Assembly (NCBI GenBank): GCA_023411715.1
Contig: JAEYOM010000080.1
Span: 1 to 16,874 of the forward strand
Direction: 5' to 3'
Length of the DNA: 16,874 bases
From: Bacillota bacterium
GTDB taxonomy: Bacteria; Bacillota; Clostridia; Acetivibrionales; DTU013
Below are positions 13,533 through 16,874 of this stretch, piece after piece; the stretch's first letter is position 1, and the number at the start of each line of letters is the position of its first letter. The notes under the pieces were generated by a model that saw nothing but the letters and a program-made list of their open reading frames with translations, made no database searches and was not told the DNA's origin. The translations under genes were made by a program, and so were the position numbers.

Positions 13533-15512
13533 TCAGTTATTTATTTTCGCAGGGTTGAAGGCAATCCCCCCGCCCTGGAAGTACTTTCCGAACATTTCAT
13601 AATACTCGAGACGCAAGCCCTGTATGAATACTACCAAACCTTCCAGCGAGAGTATCAGAACGTTGCCGAGCAGCAATATGATGATTTTCAATATCACGTT
13701 GGAAGTCATGTCCGACATAACGAGGAAAGCAAGGAACAGGCCCGCATGATTCAGTGCAAAGGCGCCGACACGTATGAAGGAAATAGCATTGCTGAGCGTT
13801 GAGAGTATGGTTTCGACGCCTTCGAAAATGCTTTCGGTCAGATAGGAGCCAATGCTTCCGTGAACAAGCGGCTTTTTAGCCGATACCAGGTTTGAAAGCG
13901 GCTCCTTCGCAATCATCGCTGCAAGGCTCACAAGCATGGCGGCAAGAGGGACTGCAACCGGTAGGTCTATCGCTTTGACGACCGAAGTGATGGTCAAAAC
14001 CAGGCCTATCAGAAATACGTAGCCTGCAAGTCCGTTTTTACCGAAAATACCCTCCTCGATGTTTTTCTTTCTTATGAAATTTATAACGCTGAAGGTGAAT
14101 GATGACGTAAGTGCCGCTATGCCAAAAGCCACGCCTGCTATCAGTATCACCGGGATATTCCGCGGATCCAGTGGCCTTCCTGTCAGACTCCACAGCCACG
14201 GCAGCTCTTCATGTTCGAGTCCGAAAAGGCTTCCGTAAGCTGTGCCGAAAAGCATCGAGCTCGCTCCGAGTCTGACAAGCAGCTGGCCTATCGCCCGCCT
14301 CTTTTTTGAGATCATGAGCCCTGCTATAAAGTAGACAAAGCCCTGTCCGATATCCCCGAACATTATCCCGAACATGAGACAGAATGTTATGGCTACGAAC
14401 GGTGTCGGATCAATCTCGCTATAGGACGGCATGCCATAGAGTTTAATCACCTTTTCGAACGGTTGGAAAAAAAAATTGTTTTTGAGCTGCGTTGGCGGCA
14501 TCACCTGCCTTCCTAGTTCCTTTGGGTTTTTTTCTTCTATTTTTATTTTCCGTATGAGCGAATCCAGTACCTTAAGTATTTCTTTCTTATCATCCTTCCT
14601 GATCCATGCATTCAGGACGAATGTGCCAGAGCCGTAGGTGATCTCACGTTCCAGTTCGAGTATCCTTCTCTCGAGCTTTACTGACGTATATATCCTGTTG
14701 AGTAGTTGAACGGTCTCATCCTTTTTCAGGTTGATGACCTCTGACCGTTCATCTATTTCTTTACGGAAGTCCCGTATCCTTTCACTGACCTGGCCTATCA
14801 TCTGAGAAACGGTCCCGTTCAGGTTTTCAGGGATATCCAGCCTGACCCAGTTGAGAGATTTCAGCAGTTTTGATGTTTCTTCCGCGAATTGCCTGGGGTA
14901 CAGGATAATGTCGATATATTCGGAGGAATCCCTGATCATGCCTATATTCAGCGCGATAGCGCTTATGTTTTCATAATTCTTTCTAAGGCGGATTATATTT
15001 TCCTGCGACAACGCGCCTATTTCATAAGCAAAATAATTAAGCCCCGCGACCTTGCTGAAATCGATATCCTTATAGGTTATGCCGTTGAGAGTTTCCCTGA
15101 ATTGCTCATACTTCAGTATCGCCTCTCTTTTGCGGTTGATCTCGCTGATAGGCTGATCCAGCTGCTCCATCAGCTTATTCAGGTCGTTCTGCGCATCCGA
15201 TAAACTGTAAGAAGCGTCGGTGATACTGTTTTTATTGATTTCAAGCCGGACATCCAGCCCCTTGCCGAGATGCTCCAAGGTCTGTTCCATATTGCCGCAT
15301 TGCGCCTCGACCGCCGCGAAGTCCTCCAGCTCAAAGGTCGACGGTCCTGTCATTACAGATTCGTATTCATGTATGATATAGCTGTTGTCATACCCGGCTG
15401 TTCCTTCAAAGTCAAAGTGCAGCTTTTCACTGAGCACCAGCTTCTCCAGAACCTCGTGCATATCCTCGAGCGAACCCACGATCCTCAGATATTCCATCTT
15501 TTGAATAGCCAT
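13533..15512 (-). CDS. ntpI: V-type ATP synthase subunit I (membrane stator, a-subunit equivalent)
   Basis: The protein has 659 residues, typical of the family. The N-terminal half (about 1-335) is soluble with charged coiled-coil helices, for example INRKREAILKYEQFRE and SERIRDFRKEIDERSE, and binds the peripheral stalks. The C-terminal half has several membrane helices from about 370. It opens with the family motif EIDPTPFVAITFCLMFGIMF and GDIGQG (366-391). The essential arginine of the ion channel is Arg581 in NAISFIRVGAFALNHAGL. The end carries EGLVVFIQGLRLEYYEMFGK, a conserved I-family stretch. It is the fixed part of the membrane motor and provides the ion half-channels against the K ring. 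GAGGTG upstream of the ATG and a 66-nt gap from C place it inside the operon. Confidence 0.97.
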   Translation of the reverse strand: MAIQKMEYLRIVGSLEDMHEVLEKLVLSEKLHFDFEGTAGYDNSYIIHEYESVMTGPSTFELEDFAAVEAQCGNMEQTLEHLGKGLDVRLEINKNSITDASYSLSDAQNDLNKLMEQLDQPISEINRKREAILKYEQFRETLNGITYKDIDFSKVAGLNYFAYEIGALSQENIIRLRKNYENISAIALNIGMIRDSSEYIDIILYPRQFAEETSKLLKSLNWVRLDIPENLNGTVSQMIGQVSERIRDFRKEIDERSEVINLKKDETVQLLNRIYTSVKLERRILELEREITYGSGTFVLNAWIRKDDKKEILKVLDSLIRKIKIEEKNPKELGRQVMPPTQLKNNFFFQPFEKVIKLYGMPSYSEIDPTPFVAITFCLMFGIMFGDIGQGFVYFIAGLMISKKRRAIGQLLVRLGASSMLFGTAYGSLFGLEHEELPWLWSLTGRPLDPRNIPVILIAGVAFGIAALTSSFTFSVINFIRKKNIEEGIFGKNGLAGYVFLIGLVLTITSVVKAIDLPVAVPLAAMLVSLAAMIAKEPLSNLVSAKKPLVHGSIGSYLTESIFEGVETILSTLSNAISFIRVGAFALNHAGLFLAFLVMSDMTSNVILKIIILLLGNVLILSLEGLVVFIQGLRLEYYEMFGKYFQGGGIAFNPAKINN

Positions 15513-15578
15513 TGTGCCGCTTCACCTCTTCCCGCCAAAGCCGACTTCAGTTAGCCCCGCTGCGCTGCCAAAACCGCG

Positions 15579-16619
15579 TCAGCCGCTACCCGGGTGGATC
15601 AGGTACTGCATGAGCTGTTCCTTCGGCAGTTTGTACCGGATCCCCTCGGTAACCGTAATGAATTCCCGGACAGCGCTGTCCAATATATAGATATATGCCA
15701 GTACGGCCCCTATGTTCCCACTGTATTTAACGTCTTTTATAAAATCGAATATGTAATGAACAGTATTTCTTTCGATATCGATGCCTTTGTCTGATGTCAG
15801 TATATTGTACTTAAGATATTGCGCAGCCAGCGTCTTCATTTCATCGACAGACCTGGAATAGCATAGTCTCCTGAGCCTGTCAAAGCCCAGCCTTCTGCCT
15901 CCCTGCAGGCTGTATATCAGCATTTGTTCGGGTGAGATATCGTAGAGCTTTTTAGCCCTGTATATCCACTGTATATTCAAAAAGTCTATTTTAAGGCCGA
16001 TCAGATCATCAGCAATCCTTTTGTCCCCTGCGAACAGCTTTTCGGCCTTGGTAAGCAATGTCCTGTAATAGAGCTGCTGCAGCTTCATTTCGATATGGAA
16101 TTCCCTTTTCACGGCATCCGTATCGGTAACAGTTTTCAAAGGATTGTAATAAGGCGTGCCCTTCAGGTTTTCAATGAACTGCGAAACCGTACCGGAAGCC
16201 TTCAGTTTGTTATATTGAAGCATTGAATACTTTTCCGAATGGATGAAGTGCGATTCTATATCGTCAAGTTCCTCGCCCCTGGCTATTTTTCGCAGTAACA
16301 GTGATATATCGTAAATCTCGTATTCCATAATGAATACGAGTATAAATTCCCTGTAAGGTCCCGAACAATAATGCAGGATATTTTCTATAACAGACACCTT
16401 ATACCTGGTGAGAAGGGTCTCAAGGTCATCCCTGTGCAGATCGTGTATTTTTACATTTTCAATGTACCGCTTCAGATCATAACGGGTAAACAGGACTTCG
16501 GTCACTTGCTCCACAGTATTGCAGTCCATTATTTTTTCAAAACGGTCCTCATCCTGCAAACGGTTTTTCTGGGTCATGATCTTTGTATTCAGCGCTTCAT
16601 ATGCCATATAAGGATTCAT
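15579..16619 (-). CDS. atpC: V-type ATP synthase subunit C
   Basis: The protein has 346 residues, normal for the family. It opens NPYMAYEALNTKIMTQKNRL and is nearly all helical, with DRFEKIMDCNTVEQVTEVLF around 25-44 and IEMKLQQLYYRTLLTKAEKL further on, and it ends in the family-type YKLPKEQLMQYLIHP. Subunit C is the funnel-shaped socket that joins the central stalk (D and F) to the K ring. The ribosome binding site is strong (GGAAGGAGGGAG just upstream of the ATG). Its place at the front of the operon, next to H and I, differs from the Enterococcus hirae order, in which the C gene lies after E. Confidence 0.95.
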   Translation of the reverse strand: MNPYMAYEALNTKIMTQKNRLQDEDRFEKIMDCNTVEQVTEVLFTRYDLKRYIENVKIHDLHRDDLETLLTRYKVSVIENILHYCSGPYREFILVFIMEYEIYDISLLLRKIARGEELDDIESHFIHSEKYSMLQYNKLKASGTVSQFIENLKGTPYYNPLKTVTDTDAVKREFHIEMKLQQLYYRTLLTKAEKLFAGDKRIADDLIGLKIDFLNIQWIYRAKKLYDISPEQMLIYSLQGGRRLGFDRLRRLCYSRSVDEMKTLAAQYLKYNILTSDKGIDIERNTVHYIFDFIKDVKYSGNIGAVLAYIYILDSAVREFITVTEGIRYKLPKEQLMQYLIHPGSG

Positions 16620-16698
16620 GATCCGCTCCCTCCTTCCGCTGAGGCATTACGCGGCCAGCCCGGTTTCTGAACAGCTCACGAAGCCGTATAGCGTAACT

Positions 16699-16874
16699 CT
16701 ATACAGAAAACAGCTTCTCAAAAACAGTATCGAGAACTTCCCTCTCTACCTCCAGGTATCGTTTCTCCAGCAGCTCAGCCTTTTGCTTCATTTCGGCTTC
16801 CTTTTCCAGGTATTCGCTCCGTGCCTTGTCGATGGCCCGGTCATAGGAGGCTTTTGCGCTTTCGTTTGCTTCTT
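16699..16874 (-). CDS. V-type ATP synthase peripheral-stalk subunit H (C-terminal part only)
   Basis: A minus-strand frame enters from the right edge, first complete codon at 16872, and ends at TAG (16701-16699), giving 57 residues. The sequence is a highly charged helix: EANESAKASYDRAIDKARSE, then YLEKEAEMKQKAELLEKRYL, ending in VEREVLDTVFEKLFSV. This pattern and the position before C and I match the H (AhaH/NtpF) subunit, which pairs with E in the peripheral stalk. The family is about 100-120 residues, so roughly half is outside the window. The gap of 79 nt to the C start holds only the C ribosome binding site. Confidence 0.8.
   Translation of the reverse strand, partial: EANESAKASYDRAIDKARSEYLEKEAEMKQKAELLEKRYLEVEREVLDTVFEKLFSV

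Overview
The window looks like chromosome of an anaerobic Bacillota (Clostridia-type) bacterium. The evidence is a full V/A-type ATPase operon with a bacterial-style gene set, strong AGGAGG-like ribosome binding sites, and sigma-A promoters with perfect TATAAT boxes. The protein sequences also have a clostridial character. The genus cannot be fixed by eye. Every gene I can support lies on the minus strand, so the biological reading direction is from the right edge to the left edge.

Right part (16874 to 7734): a V-type ATPase/ATP synthase operon in the order H (partial), C, I, K, F, E, A, B, D. H and E form the peripheral stalk, C, F and D the central stalk and its socket, I and K the membrane ion channel and rotor, and A and B the catalytic hexamer. 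Genes are separated by 1 to about 80 nt or overlap, with one exception: about 400 nt lie between A and B. That gap holds a large imperfect foldback (arms paired in nested order from 9852 to 10133), which is the most unusual structure in the window. Two subunits also look unusual: K has an N-terminal presequence that ends in a signal-peptidase-like site, and E carries a low-complexity acidic tail of about 74 residues.

Middle part (7733 to 5550): a membrane-anchored alpha/beta hydrolase with its own extended -10 promoter, then a Phd-antitoxin/Uma2-nuclease fusion gene. The fusion gene has a very good promoter and two palindromes directly upstream of its -35 box. Its stop codon lies in a 52-bp tandem repeat made of iterated CGCAAA-type units.

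Left part (5565 to 1): three genes that look like a polysaccharide-modification set. They are a CE4/NodB deacetylase, a 1056-residue exported protein with five FG-GAP/VCBS calcium-binding repeats inserted in what may be a deacetylase-like domain, and an AlgI/DltB-type MBOAT O-acyltransferase cut by the window edge. Together they suggest deacetylation and O-acylation of an extracellular or wall polymer. The set has no visible glycosyltransferase here, so the polymer is unknown. The exported protein begins with an in-frame triplication of a 48-bp unit in its signal or anchor region.
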